From NCBI RefSeq assembly GCF_002192455.1, contig NZ_CP021744.1, positions 6,403,501 to 6,467,500 of the forward strand: a stretch of DNA of 64,000 nucleotides. Direction: 5' to 3'. The notes beneath the pieces were generated by a model that worked only from the letters and a program-made list of their open reading frames with translations, ran no database searches and had not been told where the DNA came from. A program made the translations under genes and the position numbers. This document shows positions 1 to 7,533 of the stretch, piece after piece (within the stretch, counting starts at the first letter, position 1; each line of letters begins with the position of its first letter). The stretch is from Streptomyces albireticuli. GTDB taxonomy: Bacteria; Actinomycetota; Actinomycetes; Streptomycetales; Streptomycetaceae.

Positions 1-532
1 CGCCTTCGCCGAGCTCGCCCTCACCGCCTCCGTCCAGCCCGCCTTCGACGCCGCCTGGGGCGGCGACGACGCCCTCTACGCCCAGCGCCTGGGCGTCGAC
101 CGGGCCCGCACCCTCAATCCGTACGCGGCCCTGCTGCGGGCCGGCGTGCCGCTCGCCCTCGGCTCGGACAGCCCGGTCACCCCGCTCGACCCGTGGGGCA
201 CCGTCCGCGCCGCCGCCTTCCACCGCACCCCCGAGCACCGGATCTCGGTGCGGGCCGCCTTCACCGCCCACACCCGCGGCGGCTGGCGGGCCGTCGGCAG
301 GGACGACGCGGGCGTCCTGGTGCCCGGCGCCCCCGCCGACTACGCGGTCTGGGAGTCCGGCGACCTCGTCGTGCAGGTGCCGGACCACCGTGTCGCCAGC
401 TGGTCCACGGACCCGCGCTCCGGCACGCCCGGCCTGCCCGACCTCACGCCCGGCACCCCGCTCCCGGTGTGCCTGAGCACCGTCGTGGGCGGCCGCACGG
501 TGTACTCGGCGCACGGGCGTCCGAACGAGTGA
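1..532 (+). CDS. Amidohydrolase family protein, C-terminal part (5' end outside window)
   Basis: The frame is open from base 2 and ends at the TGA at 530-532, so only about 176 C-terminal residues are visible. The motif SVQP near the start and GSDSPVTPLDPW about 50 residues on are typical of the YtcJ-like amidohydrolase branch. In that fold the Asp of GSDSP is the last metal-site or catalytic acid of the TIM barrel. The stretch GVLVPGAPADYAVWE is the return of the chain into the beta-sandwich domain, where these enzymes usually read G-x-L-x-x-G-x-x-A-D. The substrate cannot be inferred; family members hydrolyse amide or formamide bonds. It is upstream of lnt, separated by 500 bases with its own promoter, so the two are probably not one operon. 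Confidence 0.75.
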   Translation, partial: AFAELALTASVQPAFDAAWGGDDALYAQRLGVDRARTLNPYAALLRAGVPLALGSDSPVTPLDPWGTVRAAAFHRTPEHRISVRAAFTAHTRGGWRAVGRDDAGVLVPGAPADYAVWESGDLVVQVPDHRVASWSTDPRSGTPGLPDLTPGTPLPVCLSTVVGGRTVYSAHGRPNE

Positions 533-643
533 GACGGCGTGTGCCGCGTACCGCCGAACGACGTGCCGTCGGCCTGTCGCCGCGCGTGATCACTCGCCGT
601 ACTGACCTGCTGATTTAGGGCATATGCCCAGGTCGTGGCAGTG

Positions 644-674
644 TTGACAGGGTGCGGTCGACGGCGGGTAGGTT
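644..674 (+). promoter_or_regulatory. Putative HrdB-type promoter for lnt-ppm1
   Basis: A perfect -35 hexamer TTGACA lies at 644-649 and a -10-like TAGGTT at 669-674, with a 19-base spacer (slightly long). Transcription would start near 681, giving lnt a leader of about 350 bases. Inference from sequence only. Confidence 0.45.
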
Positions 675-1033
675 CGGCGTCGTCCACCACAGGACGTCCG
701 GCCGGGGAACCTCCACACAGTCGTCGAACGCCGCTGGGCCATGGGGCGGTGCGCCGGAGAGGCGCGCAGCCACTGGCAGCCAGGTCCAGCGCACGGGGGC
801 GAGGGAAGGTTCCGCCAGGCCGGCAGGTGCGACCCGGGTGGGGCCCGGACGTTCAGTAGACAACGGCTCTAGGTCGACCCGCAGCCAGCGGGTCCCAGGT
901 CGGCCCGAAGGACGCCGGGCCCCCATTCGCCGCCTCGCGCGCGGGGGCGCCGTTACCCGAGCCCAGCCTCCGGGGGGTCCCCGGAGCGTTGTACGGTCGG
1001 CTCATCACCGCTCAGCTTCAGGAAGGCGCGACC
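675..1033 (+). other. Gene-free leader of lnt with nested inverted repeats
   Basis: The 533-1033 interval has no convincing reading frame. Its 3' part can fold: 840-848 (GGGGCCCGG) is complementary to 915-923 (CCGGGCCCC). Inside this, 876-882 (GACCCGC) pairs with 888-894 (GCGGGTC) over a 5-base loop. I could not match it to a known riboswitch. The first 110 bases (533-643) show nothing I can name. Confidence 0.3.
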
Positions 1034-2788
1034 GTGCCCCCGGGTCCCGAAACCACCGCCGACGACACGTCCGCGCCCGTCGGCGAGGCCGCGCCCGACG
1101 CCCCGCGGCCACCGCGCCCCTCCCGTACCGCCCGGCTCGGCCGGCTCGTACGCCGGGAGGCGCCCCGCACCGGGCTCGCGGTGCTCGCGGGCCTCGCGCT
1201 CGCGCTGTCCTTCCCGCCGTACGACCTGTGGCCGCTGTCGTTCGCCGCCGTCGCGGCCCTGGCCCTGCTCACGCGCGGGCGCACCCTCCGGCAGGGGGCC
1301 TGGACGGGCTTCGCGCTCGGGCTGCCGTTCTTCTTCGTCCTGCTGCGCTGGCTGCGGGTGGTCGGCTACGACGCCGTGGTCGGTCTCTCCGCGATCGAGG
1401 CGCTGTTCCTCGCCGTGCTCGGCGCGGGCCTGGCACTCGTCTCCCGGCTGCCCGCGTGGCCGCTGTGGGGCGCGTGCCTGTGGGTGGCCGAGGAGCTGGC
1501 CCGGGACCGGCTGCCGTTCGGCGGCTTCCCCTGGGGCCGGCTGGCCTTCGCCAACACCGCCTCGCCCTTCACCCCGCTCGCCGCCCTCGGCGGCGCCCCG
1601 CTGGTCACCTTCGCCGTCGCCCTCGCGGGCGGGCTGCTGGCCTTCGCGGTGGCCGCGCTGACGAAGGCGCGCGCCGCCGGGGCCTCCGGGACCCCCGACG
1701 CCCCCGACGCCCCCGACGTCCCCGATGCCTCCGGCGAACCCGGGTCCTCCGGCGCCGCCGGCCGCGGCCCCGGCGTCGTCCGGGCGGCGCTGCCCGGCGT
1801 GGAGGCCCTCGCGCTGGCCGCCGCCGTGGTGCTCGCCGGCTACGCCGTGCCCGTCCCCACCGCGGCGGACGACACGGTCGACGTCGCGCTGGTCCAGGGC
1901 AACGTCCAGAACCCGGGGATGGACTTCCTGGGCCGCCCGATGATGATCCTCGACAACCACGTCGACGCCACCCTCGCGCTGGCCAAGGACATCAAGGAGG
2001 GCCGCGCCCGCAAGCCCGACCTGGTGATCTGGCCGGAGAACTCCTCCGACCTGGACCCCTTCCGGTACGGGCAGGCGTACGCCCGCATCGAGGAGGCCGT
2101 CAAGGCGGTCGGCGTGCCGGTCCTGGTCGGCGCCCTCGTCGACCACCCCGGCAAGAGCGGCTACGTCGACAACAACGGCATCGTCTGGGACCCGCGGACG
2201 GGACCCGGCGCCTCGTACACCAAGCAGCACCCGGTGCCCTTCGGCGAGTACGTGCCCTTCCGGGACCAGCTCAGCAAGGTCGTCACCCGCCTCCAGCGCG
2301 TCCAGCGCGACTTCTACCCCGGCGACCACACCGGGGTGCTCCAGGTCGGCCCGGCCCGGCTCGGCGACGTGATCTGCTTCGAGGTGGCCTACGACGAGAT
2401 CGTCCGCGACACCGTGAAGGCCGGCGCGCGCGCCCTGGTCGTCCAGACGAACAACGCCACGTACGGCCGCACCGGCCAGCCCGAGCAGCAGCTCGCGATG
2501 TCCCGGCTGCGGGCCGTCGAGCACGGCCGGTCGGTCGTCACGGTGGCCACCAGCGGCATCAGCGCGGTGGTCGCGCCCGACGGCGAGGTGCTCCGGCGGA
2601 GCGAGGAATTCACCCGGGACGTCATCGAGGCGCGCGTCCCGCTGCGGGACGGGACCACCGTCGCCGACCGCGTGGGTGCGGGACCCGAATGGGCGCTCGC
2701 TATGGTGGGCCTTCTGTCCTGCGCGGCCGCGTCTCTGACCGGCCGTCGGGCACGTAGGGACGAGCCGAAGAAGAAGGGGCAGCAGTGA
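1034..2788 (+). CDS. lnt: Apolipoprotein N-acyltransferase (Lnt)
   Basis: Integral membrane enzyme that transfers an acyl chain from phospholipid to the N-terminal cysteine of lipoproteins. The N-terminal half is a run of hydrophobic helices. The C-terminal half is a nitrilase-fold domain with the expected catalytic triad: Glu in IWPENSSD, Lys in TKQHPVPFGEY and Cys in VICFEVAYDE. I chose the GTG at 1034 because AGGAAGG ends 7 bases upstream; the in-frame ATG at 989 has no such site. The 584-residue product carries a Pro/Ala-rich cytoplasmic tail of about 35 residues and a low-complexity acidic linker of Asp/Pro repeats in the middle that I believe most homologues lack. The stop overlaps the ppm1 start (GTGA). 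In mycobacteria the Lnt and Ppm1 domains are fused; here they are split but translationally coupled. Confidence 0.9.
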   Translation: MPPGPETTADDTSAPVGEAAPDAPRPPRPSRTARLGRLVRREAPRTGLAVLAGLALALSFPPYDLWPLSFAAVAALALLTRGRTLRQGAWTGFALGLPFFFVLLRWLRVVGYDAVVGLSAIEALFLAVLGAGLALVSRLPAWPLWGACLWVAEELARDRLPFGGFPWGRLAFANTASPFTPLAALGGAPLVTFAVALAGGLLAFAVAALTKARAAGASGTPDAPDAPDVPDASGEPGSSGAAGRGPGVVRAALPGVEALALAAAVVLAGYAVPVPTAADDTVDVALVQGNVQNPGMDFLGRPMMILDNHVDATLALAKDIKEGRARKPDLVIWPENSSDLDPFRYGQAYARIEEAVKAVGVPVLVGALVDHPGKSGYVDNNGIVWDPRTGPGASYTKQHPVPFGEYVPFRDQLSKVVTRLQRVQRDFYPGDHTGVLQVGPARLGDVICFEVAYDEIVRDTVKAGARALVVQTNNATYGRTGQPEQQLAMSRLRAVEHGRSVVTVATSGISAVVAPDGEVLRRSEEFTRDVIEARVPLRDGTTVADRVGAGPEWALAMVGLLSCAAASLTGRRARRDEPKKKGQQ

Positions 2789-3546
2789 ACGACGGTGGTC
2801 AGCGGAGATACGGTCCGCTCGGCAGGACCTTGGTGATCATTCCGACCTACAACGAGGCGGAGAACATCAAGTCCATCGTCGCCCGGGTGCGGTCGGCGGT
2901 ACCGGAGGCGCACGTCCTCGTCGCGGACGACAACAGCCCCGACGGTACCGGCAAGCTGGCCGACGAGCTGGCGGGCGACGACGACCACGTGAAGGTGCTG
3001 CACCGTAAGGGCAAGGAGGGGCTCGGCGCCGCCTATCTGGCGGGCTTCCGCTGGGGCCTCGACAACGACTACGGCGTCCTCGTGGAGATGGACGCCGACG
3101 GTTCCCACCAGCCCGAGGAGCTGCCGCGGCTGCTCACCGCCCTCAAGGGCGCGGACCTGGTGCTGGGCTCCCGCTGGGTGCCCGGCGGCCGGGTGGTGAA
3201 CTGGCCGAAGTCCCGCGAGATCCTCTCCCGGGGCGGCTCGACCTACTCCCGGCTGCTCCTGGACGTGCCGATCCGTGATGTCACCGGCGGTTTCCGGGCG
3301 TTCCGCCGGGAGACCCTGGAGGGCCTGGGCATGGAGGAGGTCGCCTCGCAGGGCTACTGCTTCCAGGTCGACCTCGCCTGGCGCGCGGTCAAGGCCGGCT
3401 TCCACGTGGTGGAGGTGCCCATCACCTTCGTCGAGCGGGAGCTGGGCGACAGCAAGATGAGCCGGGACATCGTCGCGGAGGCGCTGTGGCGGGTCACGTC
3501 CTGGGGCGTCGGCTCGCGGGTCGGCAAGGTCCTCGGCAACAAGTAG
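2785..3546 (+). CDS. ppm1: Polyprenyl-phosphate mannose synthase (Ppm1)
   Basis: GT2-family glycosyltransferase that makes polyprenyl-phosphomannose from GDP-mannose, the donor for protein O-mannosylation in actinobacteria. The N-terminus VIIPTYNEAENI is the nucleotide-binding start of the fold. VEMDADGSHQ holds the metal-binding DxD, and VLGSRWVPGG plus VTGGFRAFRR are typical of DPM1-type synthases. At 253 residues it is soluble and lacks the membrane anchor of longer family members, so it presumably docks on membrane partners such as Lnt. Its GTG start overlaps the lnt stop by 4 bases, which implies coupled translation. Confidence 0.92.
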   Translation: MNDGGQRRYGPLGRTLVIIPTYNEAENIKSIVARVRSAVPEAHVLVADDNSPDGTGKLADELAGDDDHVKVLHRKGKEGLGAAYLAGFRWGLDNDYGVLVEMDADGSHQPEELPRLLTALKGADLVLGSRWVPGGRVVNWPKSREILSRGGSTYSRLLLDVPIRDVTGGFRAFRRETLEGLGMEEVASQGYCFQVDLAWRAVKAGFHVVEVPITFVERELGDSKMSRDIVAEALWRVTSWGVGSRVGKVLGNK

Positions 3547-3616
3547 CCACCAGGGGCCGTAAGCGGCCCATAAGTGCCGGACCCGGGTCGCGCCGTGGTC
3601 CAGGCACACTTGAGGC

Positions 3617-4192
3617 ATGACGTTCGGAGTACCCCAGCAGCCCTCGCCCCAGCCCACGGACGGCCGGCCGCCCCGGCGCGGCGGACGGGCCCGCAAGCTC
3701 GTCCCGCTGGGCGTGGCGGTCTGGGCCGTGCTGGAGATCTGGCTGCTGACCCTGGTCGCCGACGCGGCGGGCGGACTGACCGTCCTCGCCCTGCTGGTCG
3801 GCGGCGTGGTCGCCGGGTCCTATGTGATCAAGCGGGCCGGCCGGCGCGCCTGGAAGCGGCTGACCGTCTCGCTCCAGCCCGGCGGCGCCGTGACCGAGTC
3901 CGCGCCGGGGAGCGGGGGCAACGGCCTGACGATGCTCGGCGGTCTGCTGATCATCCTGCCGGGCCTGCTCTCCGACGCCGCCGGTCTGCTCTGCCTCTTC
4001 CCGCCGACCCGCGCGCTGCTGCGCAAGGGCCTGGAGCGGCGCCTGGGCCGTCCGGCCGCTCCCGGCACCCTCGGGGACGCCTTCCAGCAGGCGCGGATGA
4101 GCCGGCCGGACGGCAAGGTCGTCCCGGGCGAGGTCATCCGGGACGACCAGCCGCCGGCGCCGCGTCAGGACGGGCCCCAGCTGCCCCGCTGA
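3617..4192 (+). CDS. fxsA: FxsA family membrane protein
   Basis: The 191-residue protein matches the FxsA family: a basic N-terminus, a first membrane helix (AVWAVLEIWLLTLVADAAGG), a second one (TVLALLVGGVVAGSYV), then a hydrophobic hairpin around GGLLIILPGLLSDAAGLLCL, and a basic cytoplasmic tail. In E. coli the homologue suppresses F exclusion of phage T7, but the actinobacterial role is unknown. It lies 70 bases downstream of ppm1 on the same strand, so read-through is possible. GAGG immediately before the ATG is close for a ribosome site. A strong bidirectional hairpin follows the gene. Confidence 0.8.
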   Translation: MTFGVPQQPSPQPTDGRPPRRGGRARKLVPLGVAVWAVLEIWLLTLVADAAGGLTVLALLVGGVVAGSYVIKRAGRRAWKRLTVSLQPGGAVTESAPGSGGNGLTMLGGLLIILPGLLSDAAGLLCLFPPTRALLRKGLERRLGRPAAPGTLGDAFQQARMSRPDGKVVPGEVIRDDQPPAPRQDGPQLPR

Positions 4193-4356
4193 GGCCGTCC
4201 GGGCGGGTCGGGGAGGTTCGGGGCCCGGCGGGGGCCCGCGGGGCGCGGAAGGGGCATACAGGGCATGCGGCGCCGGTGGGGCTCCTTCCCGCCGCGAAGC
4301 CTTCCGTCCGGATCCGGCCGAGCGGGCGCACCCGTGGCCGCACGAGATCCCGAAGC

Positions 4357-4416
4357 AAGCACAAAGGGCCCGGGGCCACTGCTCAGCGCAGCGGCCCCGG
4401 GCCCTTGATCGTGCTT
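4357..4416. terminator. Bidirectional terminator between fxsA and rbpA
   Basis: A 14-base perfect stem (4364-4377 with 4393-4406) is extended by an outer AAGCAC/GTGCTT pairing (4357-4362 with 4411-4416). It sits between two convergent genes. Confidence 0.8.
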
Positions 4417-4429
4417 CTCAGTGCCGCTC

Positions 4430-4804
4430 TCAGGCGGACTTGCGGTTGTCCCGCGGATGCACAGCGATGTTCATGGCACCGGAGCGCAGGACGGCCAGCC
4501 GCTCGGCCAGCACCTCCTCCAGCTCCTCGCGGGTACGCCGCTCCATGAGCATGTCCCAGTGCGTACGCGCGGGCTTGCCCTTCTTCTCCTCAGGACCATC
4601 GCCGTCCACCAGGAGTGCGACGGCGCCGCACGCCTTGCACTCCCACTCCGGCGGAATCTCCGCCTCTACCGAGAACGGCATCTCAAATCGATGCCCGTTC
4701 GGGCATGCGTACTCCACCGCCTGGCGCGGGGCCAGATCGATGCCGCGGTCGGTCTCGTAGCTGGTAACCACAAGTCGCGTGCCGCGGAGAGCTCGCTCAC
4801 TCAT
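4430..4804 (-). CDS. rbpA: RNA polymerase-binding protein RbpA
   Basis: Actinobacterial transcription factor that binds RNA polymerase and principal-type sigma factors and stabilises open complexes. The ATG at 4804 is preceded by GGGAGG at a 7-base spacing and gives 124 residues, the normal family length; the longer upstream frame has no support. The zinc-site residues described for the S. coelicolor protein are present at identical positions (Cys34, His38, Cys56, Cys59). The basic linker around KKGKPARTHWDML and the C-terminal sigma-interaction helix (RRTREELEEVLAERL) follow. The gene is monocistronic, with a terminator downstream and a perfect SigR-type promoter upstream. This agrees with the known SigR control of rbpA during thiol-oxidative stress. 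Confidence 0.96.
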   Translation of the reverse strand: MSERALRGTRLVVTSYETDRGIDLAPRQAVEYACPNGHRFEMPFSVEAEIPPEWECKACGAVALLVDGDGPEEKKGKPARTHWDMLMERRTREELEEVLAERLAVLRSGAMNIAVHPRDNRKSA

Positions 4805-4866
4805 GAATCGTGCCTCCCGGGCTTGGTCGCCCACAGGACAGGTGTCGCTGTCGTCGTCATCCGGTC

Positions 4867-4892
4867 AACGTCCGGTCGGCGGTGAAGATTCC
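4867..4892 (-). promoter_or_regulatory. SigR-type promoter of rbpA
   Basis: Reading the minus strand, GGAAT (4892-4888) is followed after exactly 18 bases by GTT (4869-4867), a full match to the published SigR consensus GGAAT-N18-GTT. Transcription would begin near 4860, leaving a leader of about 55 bases. The rest of 4805-5061 shows no gene. Confidence 0.8.
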
Positions 4893-5061
4893 CGTTTCAG
4901 GGACATGCGTCGCCCGTCGTGCCGCCCCTTGTTGTACCCACCAGCGCCCGTTTTGTCACATCTGGCAACGGATGTCACCCTGCGTTTCTGTCCGTTTAGC
5001 GCGCAGTAACGGTCCATCCGGTGGGTCGAAGGCGTACACTACCGGCCCGCCACCCGGGTGC

Positions 5062-5772
5062 CTAAACCAGGTCCGGTACTTCGCGCGCCGTGACCGCCGG
5101 GGGCGTGCCGCCGGCGGTCCCCGAGGGAGCCGCCGCGGGGGTCGCCGAGGGCGCCGCGGCGGGCGCGGCCGAGGGCTCCGGCGGCGCGAAGGCGCGCAGG
5201 AAGAACTGCGACAGCGGGCCGATGGCCAGCGCGTACAGCACCGTGCCGGCGCCCACCGTGCCGCCGAGGGCGAACCCGGTCGCCAGCACCGCCACCTCGA
5301 TGCACGTCCGGACCAGCCGCACCGAGCGCCCCGTCCGCCGGTGCAGGCCGGTCATCAGGCCGTCGCGCGGCCCCGGGCCGAACCGCGCCGAGATGTAGAG
5401 CCCCGTCGCCACCGCGCACAGCGCGACCGCGAAGGCCAGCAGGGGGATCCGCGCCCACAGCGAGCCCGGCGCGGGCACCAGGGCCAGGGTCGCGTCCATG
5501 GCCAGGCCGATCACCAGCACGTTGGAGACCGTGCCCAGCCCCGGCCGCTGCCGCAGCGGGATCCACAGCAGCAGCACCGCCGCGCCGATGACGATGGAGG
5601 CGGTGCCGATCGACAGCCCGGTGTGGCGCGCCACACCCTGGTTCAGGACGTCCCACGGCGCCAGCCCGAGCCCCGCCCGCAGCTGGAGCGCCGCGCTCAC
5701 CCCGTACAGCCCCAGTCCGACGTAGAGCTGAAGCAGCCGCCGGGCCAGGCCCGGTCCCCCTGATGTGGTCAA
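5062..5772 (-). CDS. yczE: YczE/YyaS/YitT family membrane protein
   Basis: Integral membrane protein with about five hydrophobic helices, among them YVGLGLYGVSAALQLRAGLG, IVIGAAVLLLWIP and IPLLAFAVALCAVATGLYI. APWDVLNQGVARHTGLSIG and GPRDGLMTGLHRRTGRSVR are signature loops of the family. The TTG at 5772 is preferred because AAGGAG lies 6 bases upstream; the frame continues upstream without support. The C-terminus is a dispensable-looking Ala/Pro-rich tail. It is divergent from a MocR regulator, the same pairing as yczE/yczR in other bacteria, so the regulator probably controls it. Its transport or signalling function is unknown. Confidence 0.8.
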   Translation of the reverse strand: MTTSGGPGLARRLLQLYVGLGLYGVSAALQLRAGLGLAPWDVLNQGVARHTGLSIGTASIVIGAAVLLLWIPLRQRPGLGTVSNVLVIGLAMDATLALVPAPGSLWARIPLLAFAVALCAVATGLYISARFGPGPRDGLMTGLHRRTGRSVRLVRTCIEVAVLATGFALGGTVGAGTVLYALAIGPLSQFFLRAFAPPEPSAAPAAAPSATPAAAPSGTAGGTPPAVTAREVPDLV

Positions 5773-5890
5773 CGGAATCTCCTTGCTGGTCGTGCGTGCC
5801 GGCCGCGCGGGCGGTCCGGTCGTGACGGATGGGGCAAAGGAGTGCCGCCCGCCGCCCCCAGGGGGCCGCGAACGGCACGGACGTGCGACC

Positions 5891-5964
5891 GGCCTGCTCC
5901 ATGACGAGTGGCACGGGCGAACGTCATGGAGCAGGCCAGTGGTGCAAGTGGCCTGCTCCATGAC
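5891..5964. promoter_or_regulatory. Triple 15-bp operator in the yczE/MocR divergent region
   Basis: The 15-mer GGCCTGCTCCATGAC occurs perfectly at 5891-5905, inverted at 5923-5937, and again direct at 5950-5964. The two direct copies are 59 bases apart. The third copy runs into a candidate promoter for the MocR gene (TGACAG at 5961, TAATGA at 5985). MocR/GabR proteins bind repeated half-sites in such intergenic regions, so this is the likely autoregulatory site. Confidence 0.75.
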
Positions 5965-6024
5965 AGTCTGTGGACTGGATCGGGTAATGATCCATGGCCA
6001 ATCCCGGGAAGGTGGACCGGAAGC

Positions 6025-7533
6025 ATGACTCAGTGGACTTCTTCGGTGGGGGCGCAGAAGCTCGCACGCCTCCTCGGTTCCCAGGGCGGCGGGCACGGCG
6101 TCGTCACCCCGTTCGGCGGCCGCAGGTCACCCGCCTACCGCTCCCTCGCGGACGGCATCCGGGTGCTCGTCCTGGAGGGCCGCGTCCCCGTCGCGGCGCG
6201 GCTGCCCGCCGAGCGCGAGCTCGCCGCCGCCCTGGCCGTCAGCCGCACCACCGTCGCCGCGGCCTACGAGGCGCTGCGCGGCGAGGGCTTCCTGGAGTCC
6301 CGGCGCGGCTCCGGCAGCTGGACCTCGGTGCCCGCCGGGAACCCGCTGCCCACCCGCGGCCTCGACCCGCTGCCCCCGGAGGCCGTCGGCTCCGTCATCG
6401 ACCTCGGGTGCGCGGCCCTGCCCGCCCCCGAGCCCTGGCTGACCCGCGCCTTCCAGGGCGCCCTCGAAGAGCTGCCGCCCTACGCCCACACCCACGGCGA
6501 CTACCCGGCCGGCCTGCCCGCCCTGCGCCAGGCCCTCGCCGACCGCTACACCGCCCGGGGCATCCCGACGATGCCCGAGCAGATCATGGTCACCACCGGC
6601 GCCATGGGCGGCGTCGCCGCCGTCTGCCGGCTGATGGCCGGGCGCGGCGAGCGGGTCGCCGTCGAGTCCCCCTCGTACGCCAACGTCCTCCAGCTCATGC
6701 GCGAGGCGGGCACCCGGCTGGTGCCCGTCGCGATGGGCGACCGGCTCACCGGCTGGGACCTGCCCGCCTGGCGCCAGGTGCTGCGCGACGCCGCGCCCCG
6801 CATGGCCTATGTGATCGCCGACTTCCACAACCCGACCGGCGCGCTGGCCACCGAGGAACAGCGCCGGGACCTGGTCGAGGCGGCCCGCGCGGCGGGCACC
6901 GTGCTCATCGCCGACGAGACGATGACCGACCTCCTGCTCGACGACGACATCGACATGCCCCGCCCGGTCTGCGCCTTCGACCCGGCGGGCAACGCCGTCG
7001 TCACGGTCGGCTCGGCCAGCAAGTCGTTCTGGGCGGGGCTGCGGATCGGCTGGGTGCGGGCCGCGCCCGACATCATCCGCAGCCTCGTCGCCGCCCGCGC
7101 CTACGCCGACCTGGGCACGCCCGTCGTGGAGCAGCTCGCCGTGACCTGGCTGCTGACCACCGACGGCTGGGACGCGGCCGTCGACATAAGGCGTGCCACG
7201 TCGCGGGAGAACCGGGCCGCGGTCGTCGGCGCGGTCCGGCGCCACCTGCCCGACTGGGAGTTCACCGTGCCGCACGGCGGCCTGACCCTGTGGGTGCGCA
7301 CCGGCGGCCTGTCGGGGTCGCGGATCGCCGAGGCGGGGGAGCGGCTCGGCGTGCGGGTGCCGTCCGGGCCGAGGTTCGGGGTGGACGGGGCCTTCGAGGG
7401 CTACGTCCGGCTGCCGTTCACGGTCTCCGGGGCGGTGGCGGAACAGGCCGCGAGCCGGCTGGCCGAGGCCGCCCACCTGGTGGCGAGCGGTGCGACCGCC
7501 GCCGTCGAGGCGCCGCGCACCTACGTGGCCTGA
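6025..7533 (+). CDS. MocR-type regulator (GntR winged helix fused to aminotransferase fold), YczR-like
   Basis: 502 residues. A GntR winged helix-turn-helix lies at about residues 30-100 (YRSLADGIRVLVLEGRVPVA, then SRTTVAAAYEALRGEGFLES). A fold-type I PLP-dependent aminotransferase domain follows from about residue 130. YVIADFHNPTG and VTVGSASKSFWAGLRIGW contain the PLP-contacting Asp/Asn and the Schiff-base lysine (SASKSFW). Such proteins sense PLP-linked ligands. The ATG at 6025 is chosen because conserved residues begin just downstream and GGAAGG lies before it. It is divergent from yczE with a three-copy operator between them. Its 3' end overlaps the convergent FtsK-like gene by 13 bases. 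Confidence 0.88.
   Translation: MTQWTSSVGAQKLARLLGSQGGGHGVVTPFGGRRSPAYRSLADGIRVLVLEGRVPVAARLPAERELAAALAVSRTTVAAAYEALRGEGFLESRRGSGSWTSVPAGNPLPTRGLDPLPPEAVGSVIDLGCAALPAPEPWLTRAFQGALEELPPYAHTHGDYPAGLPALRQALADRYTARGIPTMPEQIMVTTGAMGGVAAVCRLMAGRGERVAVESPSYANVLQLMREAGTRLVPVAMGDRLTGWDLPAWRQVLRDAAPRMAYVIADFHNPTGALATEEQRRDLVEAARAAGTVLIADETMTDLLLDDDIDMPRPVCAFDPAGNAVVTVGSASKSFWAGLRIGWVRAAPDIIRSLVAARAYADLGTPVVEQLAVTWLLTTDGWDAAVDIRRATSRENRAAVVGAVRRHLPDWEFTVPHGGLTLWVRTGGLSGSRIAEAGERLGVRVPSGPRFGVDGAFEGYVRLPFTVSGAVAEQAASRLAEAAHLVASGATAAVEAPRTYVA

Noticed and set aside
760..815. Possible cobalamin riboswitch in the lnt leader because of GCAGCCACTGGC followed by GGGAAGG
   Set aside because: The B12-box core and the upstream GGTGNNAATCC-like segment are missing, and the downstream genes are unrelated to cobalamin.
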